Shown: piece by piece, positions 16,501 through 24,584 of the stretch
Numbering within the stretch: the first letter of the stretch is position 1
How the letters are laid out: each line of letters opens with the position of its first letter
Assembly: GCA_035297145.1 (NCBI GenBank)
Contig: DATGZN010000093.1
Coordinates: 1 to 64,000, forward strand
DNA from: QHXW01 sp035297145
Lineage (GTDB): Bacteria; Acidobacteriota; Terriglobia; Bryobacterales; Bryobacteraceae
DNA: 64,000 nucleotides
Direction: 5' to 3'
Translations under genes and position numbers: made by a program
Notes under the pieces: model-generated
Told to the model about the DNA's origin: nothing
Seen by the model: the letters and a program-made list of their open reading frames with translations, nothing else
Database searches by the model: none

Positions 16501-16931
16501 CGGGACTGGGAACGTTGGTTTCGCAGGCGGATTCCGGCCAGAACACTGTAGTCACATCGTTGATCGCCGGCCAGATCCAACCGTTCTTCGGGATGCGGGA
16601 GAATCCGGACGGAACGGTGAGCTACGTCCACGCTCCCGCCAGCGCGTTCCAGGAGCCCGGCCCGGCCACTCTCGGCAATTTGCAGAGGCGTATGTTCACA
16701 GGAACCGGGGCGTTCAATCTCAATCTCGGCCTGCGCAAGATGATCCCCGTCGCGGAAGGAAAGCAGGTGGAGTTCCGCGCAGAGGCCATCAATCTGCTGA
16801 ACAACGTCAATTGGCTGGTGGGCGATCAGACGTACTTGGGACCAAGCGGCACGGAGGCTTCATTCAATAACAACGTCAGTCAGTGGAACGCTCCGCGGAC
16901 GGTGCAGTTTTTATTGAAATTTCTCTTCTAG
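13572..16931 (+). CDS. TonB-dependent receptor with carboxypeptidase-regulatory-like N-terminal domain
   Basis: The ATG at 13572 gives 1119 residues with a clean signal peptide (LVILSLACLAPGSAAAQ); an upstream in-frame reading would run into grpE. Residues about 25-110 form a carboxypeptidase-regulatory-like beta domain (GRIVGTVEDPTTSPVPGARVTL). A plug-like region follows (LPTSRRDPFPLFETLPGVQDN, SVENITLDGVNVQTNF), then a long beta-barrel ending in Phe (TVQFLLKFLF). These Oar-like receptors take up large ligands or help build the outer surface in Acidobacteria. An ECF sigma/anti-sigma pair follows 200 bp downstream; the gap between shows no ORF. Confidence 0.92.
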   Translation: MPRWLVILSLACLAPGSAAAQATGRIVGTVEDPTTSPVPGARVTLTLAGSSIVYAQTVTSSSGAFVFAALSPRTYDLTLEAKRFLSVVLTNQRVAAGVTVSLPTIMLVPGGDRGPVMTTPVLQITDVAVASSLTSLEMNQLPTSRRDPFPLFETLPGVQDNGRAASIYGQSTSVENITLDGVNVQTNFAPPQTLSSISLALHTGQIEEVGIVTGGVFGCGCSQIMFSSPTGSNGLHGSGYWLGIPNGLSAQYWTDNTRGTPAKTSLNQVGGSLGGALLKNRLFFFANYEADLDRSSITRTGEVLTNALTSQDPLLQKVLNLIPSSTSGTYRGTQQNGSTVNLGLLRLDYLASARHFFGVTLAGDTSTTDDPTDSSVFGPKPDTTIHVASQLYSGFWRWSISPTLTNEVHVGASLPTLDFRNSLRSQFPFIAILNDPSVSVSQPMTGMDPRGMSDDLYSYQDDLHWVYRKHSWRFGAWIQQYRLNTYGFNNGLLDSLTVPRYVVNNIAAGIISEIDQRFNIASPTSGYSSGSTARSRLSANMLSGYFHDDWKLLRSLNISWGFRYDYLSPAQENTGTAIVPSLSSFLANTVYDQTLAFGFASTRQKLYARDLDNDSPYIGAAWRPFDTLPLVVRGGLNVSYMPDDLLPNMSIYALRNPFQSFNVTAIPARRGSLSPGLVIPTPQLPSTLNLQTLLAFDRSYHQPPGTVYAVSGDLRTPNVEYWNLGIETQVRGFQLDARYLGNRLNEAARSVDRNQVMLPPAFLAAYLKVRSALLSGSPTTGFPLLPGGGLCANFSTVNCQPDVHAISLIETGQVGELARWYMAQGYAPDLNAGYYVLGNPVAPGGIDLLSKLGTARYDGLQLTASRHTANGLNLAASYVFSKVLGNLDDYQTGAIDPYLYLHNPSLENAPEPFNQKHAFKLTAIWDMPYFRSASTLAGRVLGNWSLSGIVIAQSGAPFSLLSGGYVVAPDGQVNLVTGLGTLVSQADSGQNTVVTSLIAGQIQPFFGMRENPDGTVSYVHAPASAFQEPGPATLGNLQRRMFTGTGAFNLNLGLRKMIPVAEGKQVEFRAEAINLLNNVNWLVGDQTYLGPSGTEASFNNNVSQWNAPRTVQFLLKFLF

Positions 16932-17132
16932 CGTATAACCGCTTGCTTTCTTGGCGTGACGAACCCGAAAGGCCGCAGGTACCCGCAAACGGCGCGTGTC
17001 CCTGCGCTACATCGGTCGATCGTAGTTCGGCACCGTCGATCAACGGAGCGGTAAAACGCTTCCTGATCGGCTAAAGTTGATTTCGGCGAAAAAGATGGAA
17101 GAAAGCCGGCGGGAACTCCGTCTCAATGTTCG

Positions 17133-17702
17133 GTGGTTCCTCTGAGTGATCGCGAGATCAGCGCGGAGATCATCAACTCTTGCCGCTCTGGCGATCGGGA
17201 CGCATTTCGTGCGCTCTATGACTTATACAAGGACCGTGTCTATTCGATTGCGCTCTATTTTTCTCATGGCGATGCGGCCGCGGCGAGCGACATCACGCAG
17301 CAGGTTTTTCTGAAACTGATGACCGGGATCGCGCAGTTTCGCGGCGATGCGGAGTTTTCCACCTGGCTGTACCGGCTGGTGGTCAATGCCTGCATGGACG
17401 CGGGCAGGCGGCAGAAATCGGCGGCTGTTTTCTCCGTTGATCGCCAGGTGGACACGATTGCCGGACCCGGCTCGCCAGAAGACGATTACTCACGCAAACA
17501 GATTGCTAGCTCGGTTCGTGCCGCTGTATCGGCTTTGCCGCCGAAGTTCCGCGTCGCGGTCTTGCTGCGGTACTTCGAAGACCTGTCGTACGAGCAGATG
17601 GCCAAGGCTCTCCAATGCTCGATGGGGACCGTCGCTTCGCGGTTGAGCCGCGGACATCGGATTCTTGGTGAACGGCTGAAGGGTTTGGTTAGGAGGCCAT
17701 GA
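17133..17702 (+). CDS. ECF RNA polymerase sigma factor
   Basis: The 189-residue protein starts at GTG; the nearby ATG is out of frame. Sigma-2 region: DRDAFRALYDLYKDRVYSIAL with the -10-binding helix ITQQVFLKLMTGIAQFRGDAEFSTWLYRLVVNACMD. Sigma-4 region: ALPPKFRVAVLLRYFEDLSYEQMAKALQCSMGTVASRLSRGH. The linker is short. It overlaps the next gene, a membrane zinc-finger anti-sigma factor, by ATGA, the standard pairing that keeps the sigma factor inactive until a signal arrives. Confidence 0.95.
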   Translation: MVPLSDREISAEIINSCRSGDRDAFRALYDLYKDRVYSIALYFSHGDAAAASDITQQVFLKLMTGIAQFRGDAEFSTWLYRLVVNACMDAGRRQKSAAVFSVDRQVDTIAGPGSPEDDYSRKQIASSVRAAVSALPPKFRVAVLLRYFEDLSYEQMAKALQCSMGTVASRLSRGHRILGERLKGLVRRP

Positions 17703-18748
17703 TATTGACTCGGCATCCCTCACGAGAGCTGGCGGCTTACATCGATCGGCAACTGCCGGAGAGTTGGGCGGGGCGCATAGAGAGACACGTTGCCGAGTGC
17801 ACGCGGTGCGGGAATGAGTGCGATCAAATCAGGGCGGGAATGGCGTCTCTGGAAAATCTACCGATGGTTGAGGCGCCCGACGGGATCTGGAGCGCGATCG
17901 AGCGGCAGCTTCAGGCGCGCCCGAGTCGTGAGCCATGGCGGCGTTGGGCGTTGGCGGCCGCGCTGGCAGTCGTGATCGGGCTGGCGTACTGGGGTGTGGG
18001 GCGGCGCTCTGGGGTGCGTTGGGAAGTGGTGCGGCTCGCGGGCACGCCGGTGGTGGGATCGAAGCCGATCGAAGCCTCGGGCCACATCGGAGCAGGGGAG
18101 TGGATCGAAACCAATGCCAGGTCAAGGGCTGCGGTAAAGATCGGCGAGATTGGATCGGTGGATGTGGAGCCGAATACACGGGTGCGTGTTCTAGTAACGC
18201 GGCCATCGGAACACCGGCTGGCACTCGTGCGAGGAGAGATCCGCGCGAAGATCTCAGCACCGCCCCGCCTATTTTTCGTGGATACGGCTGCAGGCACCGC
18301 CGTGGATCTCGGCTGCGAATATGCGCTGCAGGTGGATGCGGACGGCTTCGGCCGGCTTGAAGTAACCAAAGGATGGGTGCTGTTTCAATGGAAGGGCCTG
18401 GAATCGCTGGTTCCCGCCGGTGCGAGCTGCCGCACACGTCCGCAAGCCGGCCCGGGCATTCCCTATTTCGATGACGCGCCGGAGAATGTGAAGCAGGCGC
18501 TGGAGAGGTACGCTTTCGAAAAAGGCGGCGGCGACGACTTGAGCGTCATCCTGGCCGGCGCACGTGTTCGCGATACGCTGACACTCTGGCATCTGCTCTC
18601 GCGGGTGCCGGTGGACGAGCGCGGGCGCGTATACGAGCGCATGGCGGCTCTGACGCCTGTCCCGGCGGGCGTCTCGCGCGATCAGGCGTTGAAACTGGAT
18701 GCCGAGACTCTCAAGCGTTGGAGAGAAGAACTGGCCTGGACCTGGTAA
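17699..18748 (+). CDS. Membrane anti-sigma factor with zinc-finger and FecR-like domain
   Basis: The 349-residue protein starts with a cytoplasmic zf-HC2 domain (HVAECTRCGNEC, about residues 30-41). One transmembrane helix follows at about residues 82-100 (WALAAALAVVIGLAYWGVG). A periplasmic FecR-like domain comes next with AGEWIETNARSRAAVKIGEIGSVDVEPNTRVRVL and HRLALVRGEIRAKI. The C-terminal helical tail is specific to this protein. The zinc finger should bind and silence the sigma factor encoded 4 bp upstream. The FecR part could sense the TonB receptor or an envelope signal, which is inference. Confidence 0.88.
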   Translation: MILTRHPSRELAAYIDRQLPESWAGRIERHVAECTRCGNECDQIRAGMASLENLPMVEAPDGIWSAIERQLQARPSREPWRRWALAAALAVVIGLAYWGVGRRSGVRWEVVRLAGTPVVGSKPIEASGHIGAGEWIETNARSRAAVKIGEIGSVDVEPNTRVRVLVTRPSEHRLALVRGEIRAKISAPPRLFFVDTAAGTAVDLGCEYALQVDADGFGRLEVTKGWVLFQWKGLESLVPAGASCRTRPQAGPGIPYFDDAPENVKQALERYAFEKGGGDDLSVILAGARVRDTLTLWHLLSRVPVDERGRVYERMAALTPVPAGVSRDQALKLDAETLKRWREELAWTW

Positions 18749-18802
18749 CCGGGAAGAAAAATCGTGGATGCGCGTCTAATGGTTCTGAAAGGAGCTTTTC
18801 TG

Positions 18803-19252
18803 ATGTGGAGACTCGGCATATCGGCCTGCGCGGTAGCAGCGCTGGTGCTCGCGGAAGGGTTCACATTCAACATTGCCAGCCCCGTGGCGGCCCAGGATTT
18901 TCACGCCAAGGGAGCGGCATTCGTTTTTCGAACGCAAGGCTGTGCGGAGCCGGCGAAGGCGGCGATCAGCGGCGCGGCCGAAGGGATCGTGAAGGGCGAG
19001 CGGCGATCGGTTGCGCTCAAGATTATGATGATGGGCAAGCCCGGCGTCTATGCCGTTTACCACGAATGGCCGGCTGAAGGCGATTGGGTGGTGAATCTGA
19101 AGGGCACGTGCGCCGATTCAATCGCGGGCGCCATTGTGCCGGTCGGTCCCAAGGGCTTCATTCGGGAATCGTCGAAGTTTTTCCCGCGTCCTGCCACGGA
19201 TGCGGAAATCGACGCTGCGTTAAAGGCGCTCACAACAGGAGGCGGCAAATGA
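18803..19252 (+). CDS. Secreted protein of unknown function
   Basis: The ATG at 18803 is preceded by AAAGGAG with 8 bp spacing, and the resulting N-terminus is a signal peptide (WRLGISACAVAALVLAEG). The full product is 149 residues. The mature protein has DFHAKGAAFVFRTQGC and TCADSIAGAIVPVGPKGF, with two cysteines that may pair. No family is recognised. It is 54 bp behind the anti-sigma gene and overlaps the next secreted protein by ATGA, so it probably belongs to the sigma-controlled unit. Confidence 0.75.
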   Translation: MWRLGISACAVAALVLAEGFTFNIASPVAAQDFHAKGAAFVFRTQGCAEPAKAAISGAAEGIVKGERRSVALKIMMMGKPGVYAVYHEWPAEGDWVVNLKGTCADSIAGAIVPVGPKGFIRESSKFFPRPATDAEIDAALKALTTGGGK

Positions 19253-20445
19253 AACTCGCACTTCCGGTTCTTCTGATTTCCACCGCGGCATATCTCGCCG
19301 GAGCCAACGTCGATGGCAGCCAGGCGAGCGGCCTAACGATCCACGAATGGGGCACTTTCACGTCCGTGGCCGGAGAGGATGGCTCGGCCGTTGAATGGGA
19401 CGCTCTGGGCTGCAAGAGCGATCTGCCCGGTTTCGTCAACGACTACGGATATCGTGGCTTTAAGTGGCGGCTTCAGGGTACCGTGCGCATGGAGACACCG
19501 GTCATCTTCTTCTACAGCCCGCGCGAAGTAGAAGCGCATGTGAAGGTGTCCTTTCCAAAGGGACTCATCACGGAGTGGTATCCGCAGGCTGAGTACGAGG
19601 TGTACCAGAAAAGTAGGAATGGCGAGCGGGTGCGCAGGCTTGCCAGCAATCTGGGCGGGATTGATACCTCGATGAGGAGCCTGACCGGGGCGATCGAATG
19701 GTCGAAGATCAAAGTGGAGCCGGATACCTCGCCGGTGCTGCCCATCGAGGACGGTCCGAGCCGTTACTATGCTGCTCGCGCCACCGATGCCGCTCCGATC
19801 ACTGTCGGCGAGCAACACGAGAAGTTCCTGTTCTATCGCGGCGTGGCGCGATTTCCCGTACCTCTTTCCGTCCGGATCGAGCGCGATGGTAGGATCGCTG
19901 TCCAGAATACAGGCAAGGAGCCCGTGCCCATTGCCATCCTGTTTGAGAATCGCGCGGGGCACGTGGGATTCCGCAATGTGGGCGCCGTAGCGGACGCGGT
20001 CACGTTGTATCGTCCTTCACTCGACAGCTCCATGGCGGTATTGCGATACGATCTCGAGGCTGCGCTCGTCGCTCAAGGCTTGTATCCGGCCGAGGCGAGG
20101 GCGATGCTGAGTACCTGGCAGGATTCGTGGTTTGAAGAGGGTTCGCGACTGATCTACATCCTGTCGTCGCACGCGGTGGATGGTATTGTTCCATTGCACG
20201 TTGATCCTGCCCCCACCGAAACTGCGCGCGTGTTCGTCGGCCGCATTGAACTTGTCACGCCGGAGATTGAGAATTCGGTAGAGCAAGCCATCGTCAAAGC
20301 CGACCGGCCGGCCATCGAGCGCTATGGCCGATTCCTCGATCCGATTCTGACGCGCATTTCCGCGCAAAGTGATGTAAAGGTGTTGCAGGTCCAACAGTTT
20401 CGCGAAGGGGTGCTGCCCTACATGGGAATTAACCAGTGCCGTTAA
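19249..20445 (+). CDS. Secreted protein of unknown function (HEWGTF motif)
   Basis: The start overlaps the previous stop by ATGA, giving 398 residues. An earlier in-frame start would only re-read the neighbour. It has a signal peptide of about 18 residues and, right after it, the motif LTIHEWGTFTSVAGEDGS. I have the impression this motif recurs in secreted proteins of Acidobacteria and Planctomycetes but cannot name a family. Later parts include RMETPVIFFYSPREVEAHVKVSFPKGLITEWYP. It is probably co-transcribed with the preceding secreted protein and perhaps the sigma system. The stop lies 1 bp from the hrcA stop on the other strand. Confidence 0.8.
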   Translation: MKLALPVLLISTAAYLAGANVDGSQASGLTIHEWGTFTSVAGEDGSAVEWDALGCKSDLPGFVNDYGYRGFKWRLQGTVRMETPVIFFYSPREVEAHVKVSFPKGLITEWYPQAEYEVYQKSRNGERVRRLASNLGGIDTSMRSLTGAIEWSKIKVEPDTSPVLPIEDGPSRYYAARATDAAPITVGEQHEKFLFYRGVARFPVPLSVRIERDGRIAVQNTGKEPVPIAILFENRAGHVGFRNVGAVADAVTLYRPSLDSSMAVLRYDLEAALVAQGLYPAEARAMLSTWQDSWFEEGSRLIYILSSHAVDGIVPLHVDPAPTETARVFVGRIELVTPEIENSVEQAIVKADRPAIERYGRFLDPILTRISAQSDVKVLQVQQFREGVLPYMGINQCR

Positions 20446-20446
20446 G

Positions 20447-21508
20447 CTATACCGGCAGGTTTTCGAATGCTCGTCCGATATGCAGTACGGCCGACATGGC
20501 CTTCTCGTAATGCATGCGCATGGGGCCCAGCACGGCGACGCGTGCCATCATGCCGCTGGGCAGCGGGAAGGTCATGCCGATGAGCGATAGCTCTTTCATC
20601 GCTGGATGCGCATCCTCAAGCCCAACATGCACGCCCAGTTCGCCGGCGGGCTGTTCCAAGAAACGGTCCAGCAGCTCGATCAGGCGCTTTTTCTCTTCGA
20701 GCGCGCGGAGCAGGTCGCGCATATGTTCGCGCGTCAGGTGCAGATCGATACCGACCAGATTGGACGCGCCCTCCATGTGCACTTCGGGCGCCTGATCCAC
20801 AACCAGCAGGCCTTTGGAATACAGCACGGTCAGGCGGCGCAGCGTGGCATCGTAGGCGGCGCGCTCTTCCTCGAAGCGGCGCAGCAACTCCCGCCGCGCA
20901 TCTCCCAGCTTCCATCCGCTGAAATTCTGGTTTACGTAATTGCGCAGGGCATTCAGCTCATCCTGGGAAACCTGCTCTTCTATCATGACCACGCGGTTGT
21001 GAACGTTGTGGTCGCTCGTCACCAGAACGATGAGCACGCGCCGGTCCGCCAGCTCGAGTAGCTCAATGCGATCGAGCAACTGGCCAGTGCTCGGCAACCC
21101 GACGGCGATTCCCACCTGCAAGGTTAGCTCGGTGAGAATACGCGAGGAGCGCTCGAGCCGCCCTTCCACCGTGTCTTCTTCGCTCAGCTCGACACGAACA
21201 CGCTCGGCATCCGCCCGCGCCATGGGCCGTGCGCTGAGCGAGCGCACATAACAGCGAAATGCTTTTTCGGTGGGAACGCGGCCGGCCGAGGTGTGCGGCT
21301 GTTCGAGATAGCCATCGTCGCAAAGTTCCGCCATCACATTGCGGATGGAGGCGGGGCTGAGCGGATGGCTTCGCCGGGCAGAAATGGAACGCGAGCTAAC
21401 CGGTTCGCCCGTAAGGATATAACTGCGGACGATGGAATGCAGAATTTCCTGCTCCCGCAGGTTCAGCGCGTCGTCGCCCGACATTGGGCCGGACATTGGG
21501 CCAGACAT
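20447..21508 (-). CDS. hrcA: Heat-inducible transcription repressor HrcA
   Basis: The 353-residue protein has an N-terminal winged helix (NLREQEILHSIVRSYILTGEPVSSRSIS, ASIRNVMAELCDDGYLEQPHTSAGRVPTEKAFR). The HrcA GAF-like region follows, and the sequence ends with IGMTFPLPSGMMARVAVLGPMRMHYEKAM. HrcA represses chaperone operons through CIRCE elements. The start region is repeated: ATG at 21508, 21496 and 21484 lie in a 12-bp tandem repeat coding MSGP-MSGP-MSGD, so the true start is uncertain by up to 8 residues. grpE-dnaJ, its usual downstream neighbours, are 7 kb away on the same strand. Confidence 0.95.
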   Translation of the reverse strand: MSGPMSGPMSGDDALNLREQEILHSIVRSYILTGEPVSSRSISARRSHPLSPASIRNVMAELCDDGYLEQPHTSAGRVPTEKAFRCYVRSLSARPMARADAERVRVELSEEDTVEGRLERSSRILTELTLQVGIAVGLPSTGQLLDRIELLELADRRVLIVLVTSDHNVHNRVVMIEEQVSQDELNALRNYVNQNFSGWKLGDARRELLRRFEEERAAYDATLRRLTVLYSKGLLVVDQAPEVHMEGASNLVGIDLHLTREHMRDLLRALEEKKRLIELLDRFLEQPAGELGVHVGLEDAHPAMKELSLIGMTFPLPSGMMARVAVLGPMRMHYEKAMSAVLHIGRAFENLPV

Positions 21509-21632
21509 AGGATGGAATCAGCCTTCCCCTACAGCATCGATTGTATTCTGTTGAAAAGCAAGGGGTCAAGGGGCGTCTATCCCTGGTAGAATAACGGTCT
21601 GCCATTAAATCCCGGAGTCTGGAGTGGGCACG

Positions 21633-22040
21633 ATGAAGGCCCTTTTGCGCATTTTTAGCTACCTGTTCGGGGCTGCGCTCGCACTTTTTGCGTTGGCCAT
21701 TTCCGCGCTGTCGCTACGCAGCGGCGGCGAATTGAATCTGGGATTTCTGCCATGGACGGGTAAATCGCTCTCCTATTGGCTGCTAGGACTGGCGCTGGCC
21801 GGGCTGATTACCTTGTTGCTGGCGATGAGCGGAACCATGCGGGTGCTCTTTTTTCTGTGGAGCCTCGGAATATTCATTCTGGTGTTTAAGGGGATGTTCC
21901 TCTCGCTGTACCGGTTCACTGGCGGGGCGGTGAGTTTTAAAGCGGGAGTGGAGCTATCCCTAGGGATGCTGCTCGGCGCGATCGGCTCATTCCCGTGGCC
22001 ACGGAAACCGGAACCGGTGCGCCGGCCGCAGAGGTGGTAA
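21633..22040 (+). CDS. Small four-helix membrane protein, unknown
   Basis: The ATG at 21633 has GGAG at 21621-21624, 8 bp upstream; a GTG at 21624 overlaps that site and is less likely. The 135-residue protein has four hydrophobic segments (IFSYLFGAALALFALAISAL, YWLLGLALAGLITLLLAM, VLFFLWSLGIFILVFKGMFL, VELSLGMLLGAIGSF). It ends in a basic, proline-rich tail. No family recognised. It is divergent from hrcA and precedes a permease gene by 53 bp. Confidence 0.72.
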   Translation: MKALLRIFSYLFGAALALFALAISALSLRSGGELNLGFLPWTGKSLSYWLLGLALAGLITLLLAMSGTMRVLFFLWSLGIFILVFKGMFLSLYRFTGGAVSFKAGVELSLGMLLGAIGSFPWPRKPEPVRRPQRW

Positions 22041-22093
22041 GTCTGATAACGATGTAACCCTTGTAATCTCGGGGCGCTTGCTATGATCGGCAG

Positions 22094-24493
22094 ATGTTGA
22101 CCGATCTTCGTTACACGCTTCGCCAACTCAGACATGCGCCGGGATTTGCCATCGCTGCGGTGCTGACTATAGCGCTGGGCATCGGAGCGAACACAGCGAT
22201 CTTCAGCGTGGCTGACGCGATGCTGCTTCGCCCGCTTCCCTATCCGCATGCCGACCGGCTGGTGATGGTGTGGGATCAGCTTTGGAAGATTGGCGTGCGG
22301 CAATTGCCGGTGAGTCTGGTGAACTACGATGCGTATCGCGCGGATGGCCGGGTGTTCGAAGCGGCAGCCATTTACCGGGACGATACCCGCAATCTCACCG
22401 GTGCCAGCGACGCCGAGCGGATTGAAGTTCGGTCTTTTTCAACCGGGTTGCTCGAAATGTTGGGGGCGCGAACCGCGATCGGGAGCGCGTTCGCTCCGGA
22501 CGATTGGCAGCCGCAGCGCAACAGCGTGGCGATTATTAGTCACAAGCTTTTTACACGCCGGTTCGGCAACAATCCGGGAATCGTGGGACAGACGATTCGC
22601 GTGGACGATCGCCTTTACACCGTGGTTGGGGTCATGGCGCCTGACCATGAAGATGTGGACGTATGGACGCCGCTTCCTCCGGTTGCGGAACCATATGCAT
22701 GGCAGTTCCGAATGATGGCCCGGCTGCGTCCGGGAGTTAGCATCGAGGCGGCGCAGGCGTCGATAACGGCGGCGGCGCAGCATATCGAGGAGACAATCCA
22801 TCCCTATCGCGGGCCGAACGGCGAAGACGCGGGATATCATGCCGGTGTCATTTCTTTGCGCCAGCAGCTTCTGGGAGATTACCGTGCAGGCACGCTGATT
22901 CTGCTGGGTGCGGTTGGCCTGGTGCTCTTGATTGCCTGCGTCAATGTGGCCAATCTGCTGGTGGCGCGGGCTACTGCTCGGGAGAAAGAGATCGCCGTGC
23001 GCCGGGCGCTCGGCGCGTCCTCGGCAAGATTGGTCCGGCAGTGGATGACTGAGGCGGGGGTGCTGGCCATGCTGGGGGGCGTAGCGGGTGTGGTGGCGAG
23101 TTACGGCGGAGTCTCGACGCTGCGCGCGCTCAGCCCCACGGATTTGCCGGCGGTTGCACAGATCGGCGTGGATGGGCGTGCCCTCGCGTTTACGTTCGCG
23201 ATCTCGTGTTTCGTGTGTCTGTTGTTCGGCCTGGCACCGGCGCTGGCCGCGACGCGAGTGAACTGGGGACTGCGCGGATCGCGCCCGCGGCGGCGGATGT
23301 CGAGCGCGCTGGTGACAGCCGAAGTTGCACTTGCGCTGATGCTGCTGGTGGGTGCGGGATTATTGCTGAAGAGCTTCACCCGGCTGCGGGAGATCGATCC
23401 CGGATTTCACCCGGATCATTTGCTGACGATGGGAATTCAGCTCTCGGGGCCTCGGTATGAAGAAGATGACCGTCGCCGGATCAGTTACTTTTCCGAGGTG
23501 CAAGAACGTCTACGAAGTCTGCCGGGCGTGACGGCCGCGAGCATGGTTGGCCGGTTGCCGGTGGCGCGGGTGGGCGCGGATACGGGCGGTGGAAATCCGT
23601 TCTCGATTGAGGGGCGCCCTTGGAATCCGAACGGTTCGGTGCGGCAGATTGCCCACACGACCGCGACAGGCGTCGACTACTTTCATACGATGGGAATCCC
23701 GCTGCTCGCGGGACGCGTGTTCTCGCCTGCCGACACAATGGATGCGCCGCAAGTGGCGGTGATCAATCAAACGCTCGCGCGCGGCTTTTTCCCACGGGGC
23801 GATGCGATTGGGCACAGGATCCTGGTCGGAGCGCCGCAACCGGGTGCGCGATGGATGACGATTGTTGGAATCATTGGCGATCTCAGGACAGGAGCGCTGG
23901 ACCAAGCGCCGATGCCGCAGTTTTATTGGCCCGTGGCTCAGCAGAGACCTCCACGGGCAGTATCCATAGTGCTGCGGACGGTGAACGAGCCGCTCGAGAT
24001 GGCGCGTGAGGCCGCGGGCGTGATTCGCCTGATCGATCCCGACCAGCCGGTGTACGACGTGACCACCATGGAGAAACGCGTGGAAGAAAGTGCCGGCCAG
24101 CCGCGCTTTCAAACCGTGCTCTTGGGATTCTTCGCCATAGCGGCACTGTTTCTGGCGGCCGTGGGCATCTACGGAGTGGTGGCGCACTCGACTGCGCAGC
24201 GGACCAAGGAAATCGGCATCCGGATGGCGTTAGGCGCGGACGCAACGTGGGTAGTGGCGTCGGTTCTTGCCGACGGGCTGCGGCCGGTTCTGGTGGGCGT
24301 CGCAATTGGGTTTGCCGGAGCTGTGGTACTGACGCGATTGCTATCCAGCGTGCTGTACCAGGTAACGCCGCACGATCCGTTGACGTTCGGTGGCGCCGTG
24401 GTAGTGCTGGCCGGGATCGCTGCGGCAGCGTGTGTCGCGCCCGCGCGAAGAGCGGCCTTGGTGGATCCGATGAACGCGTTACGGGAGGAATAA
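22094..24493 (+). CDS. ADOP-type ABC transporter permease (MacB/FtsX-like)
   Basis: The 799-residue protein has the duplicated permease layout. The N-terminal DLRYTLRQLRHAPGFAIAAVLTIALGIGANTAIFSVADAMLLRPLPYP is the first helix and start of a MacB-type periplasmic domain. The first FtsX block is near residues 270-420 (LLIACVNVANLLVARATAREKEIAVRRALGA). A second periplasmic domain follows, and the second FtsX block is in the last 130 residues (GVVAHSTAQRTKEIGIRMALGA). It ends RAALVDPMNALREE. No ATPase gene is adjacent, as is usual for ADOP proteins. It lacks the N-terminal prefix found in the third copy here. Confidence 0.92.
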   Translation: MLTDLRYTLRQLRHAPGFAIAAVLTIALGIGANTAIFSVADAMLLRPLPYPHADRLVMVWDQLWKIGVRQLPVSLVNYDAYRADGRVFEAAAIYRDDTRNLTGASDAERIEVRSFSTGLLEMLGARTAIGSAFAPDDWQPQRNSVAIISHKLFTRRFGNNPGIVGQTIRVDDRLYTVVGVMAPDHEDVDVWTPLPPVAEPYAWQFRMMARLRPGVSIEAAQASITAAAQHIEETIHPYRGPNGEDAGYHAGVISLRQQLLGDYRAGTLILLGAVGLVLLIACVNVANLLVARATAREKEIAVRRALGASSARLVRQWMTEAGVLAMLGGVAGVVASYGGVSTLRALSPTDLPAVAQIGVDGRALAFTFAISCFVCLLFGLAPALAATRVNWGLRGSRPRRRMSSALVTAEVALALMLLVGAGLLLKSFTRLREIDPGFHPDHLLTMGIQLSGPRYEEDDRRRISYFSEVQERLRSLPGVTAASMVGRLPVARVGADTGGGNPFSIEGRPWNPNGSVRQIAHTTATGVDYFHTMGIPLLAGRVFSPADTMDAPQVAVINQTLARGFFPRGDAIGHRILVGAPQPGARWMTIVGIIGDLRTGALDQAPMPQFYWPVAQQRPPRAVSIVLRTVNEPLEMAREAAGVIRLIDPDQPVYDVTTMEKRVEESAGQPRFQTVLLGFFAIAALFLAAVGIYGVVAHSTAQRTKEIGIRMALGADATWVVASVLADGLRPVLVGVAIGFAGAVVLTRLLSSVLYQVTPHDPLTFGGAVVVLAGIAAAACVAPARRAALVDPMNALREE

Positions 24494-24499
24494 AGCGCA

Positions 24500-24570
24500 G
24501 GGCAAGGCATGCCTTGCCCCTACGATCTACCTACCCTACGAATTGTAGTGGCCGGGCACGCCCGGCCTAC
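24500..24570. repeat. Two adjacent perfect or near-perfect palindromes
   Basis: GGGCAAGGCATGCCTTGCCC (24500-24519) is a perfect 20-bp palindrome. About 25 bp further, GGCCGGGCACGCCCGGCC with flanking GTAG/CTAC (24545-24570) is a second inverted repeat. Neither is followed by a T run, so they are not ordinary terminators, though they could protect the 3' end of the permease mRNA. Their style resembles dispersed intergenic REP-like palindromes. They lie between a permease stop and a pseudogene remnant. Confidence 0.7.
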
Positions 24571-24584
24571 CCGCGGATCTGCTC

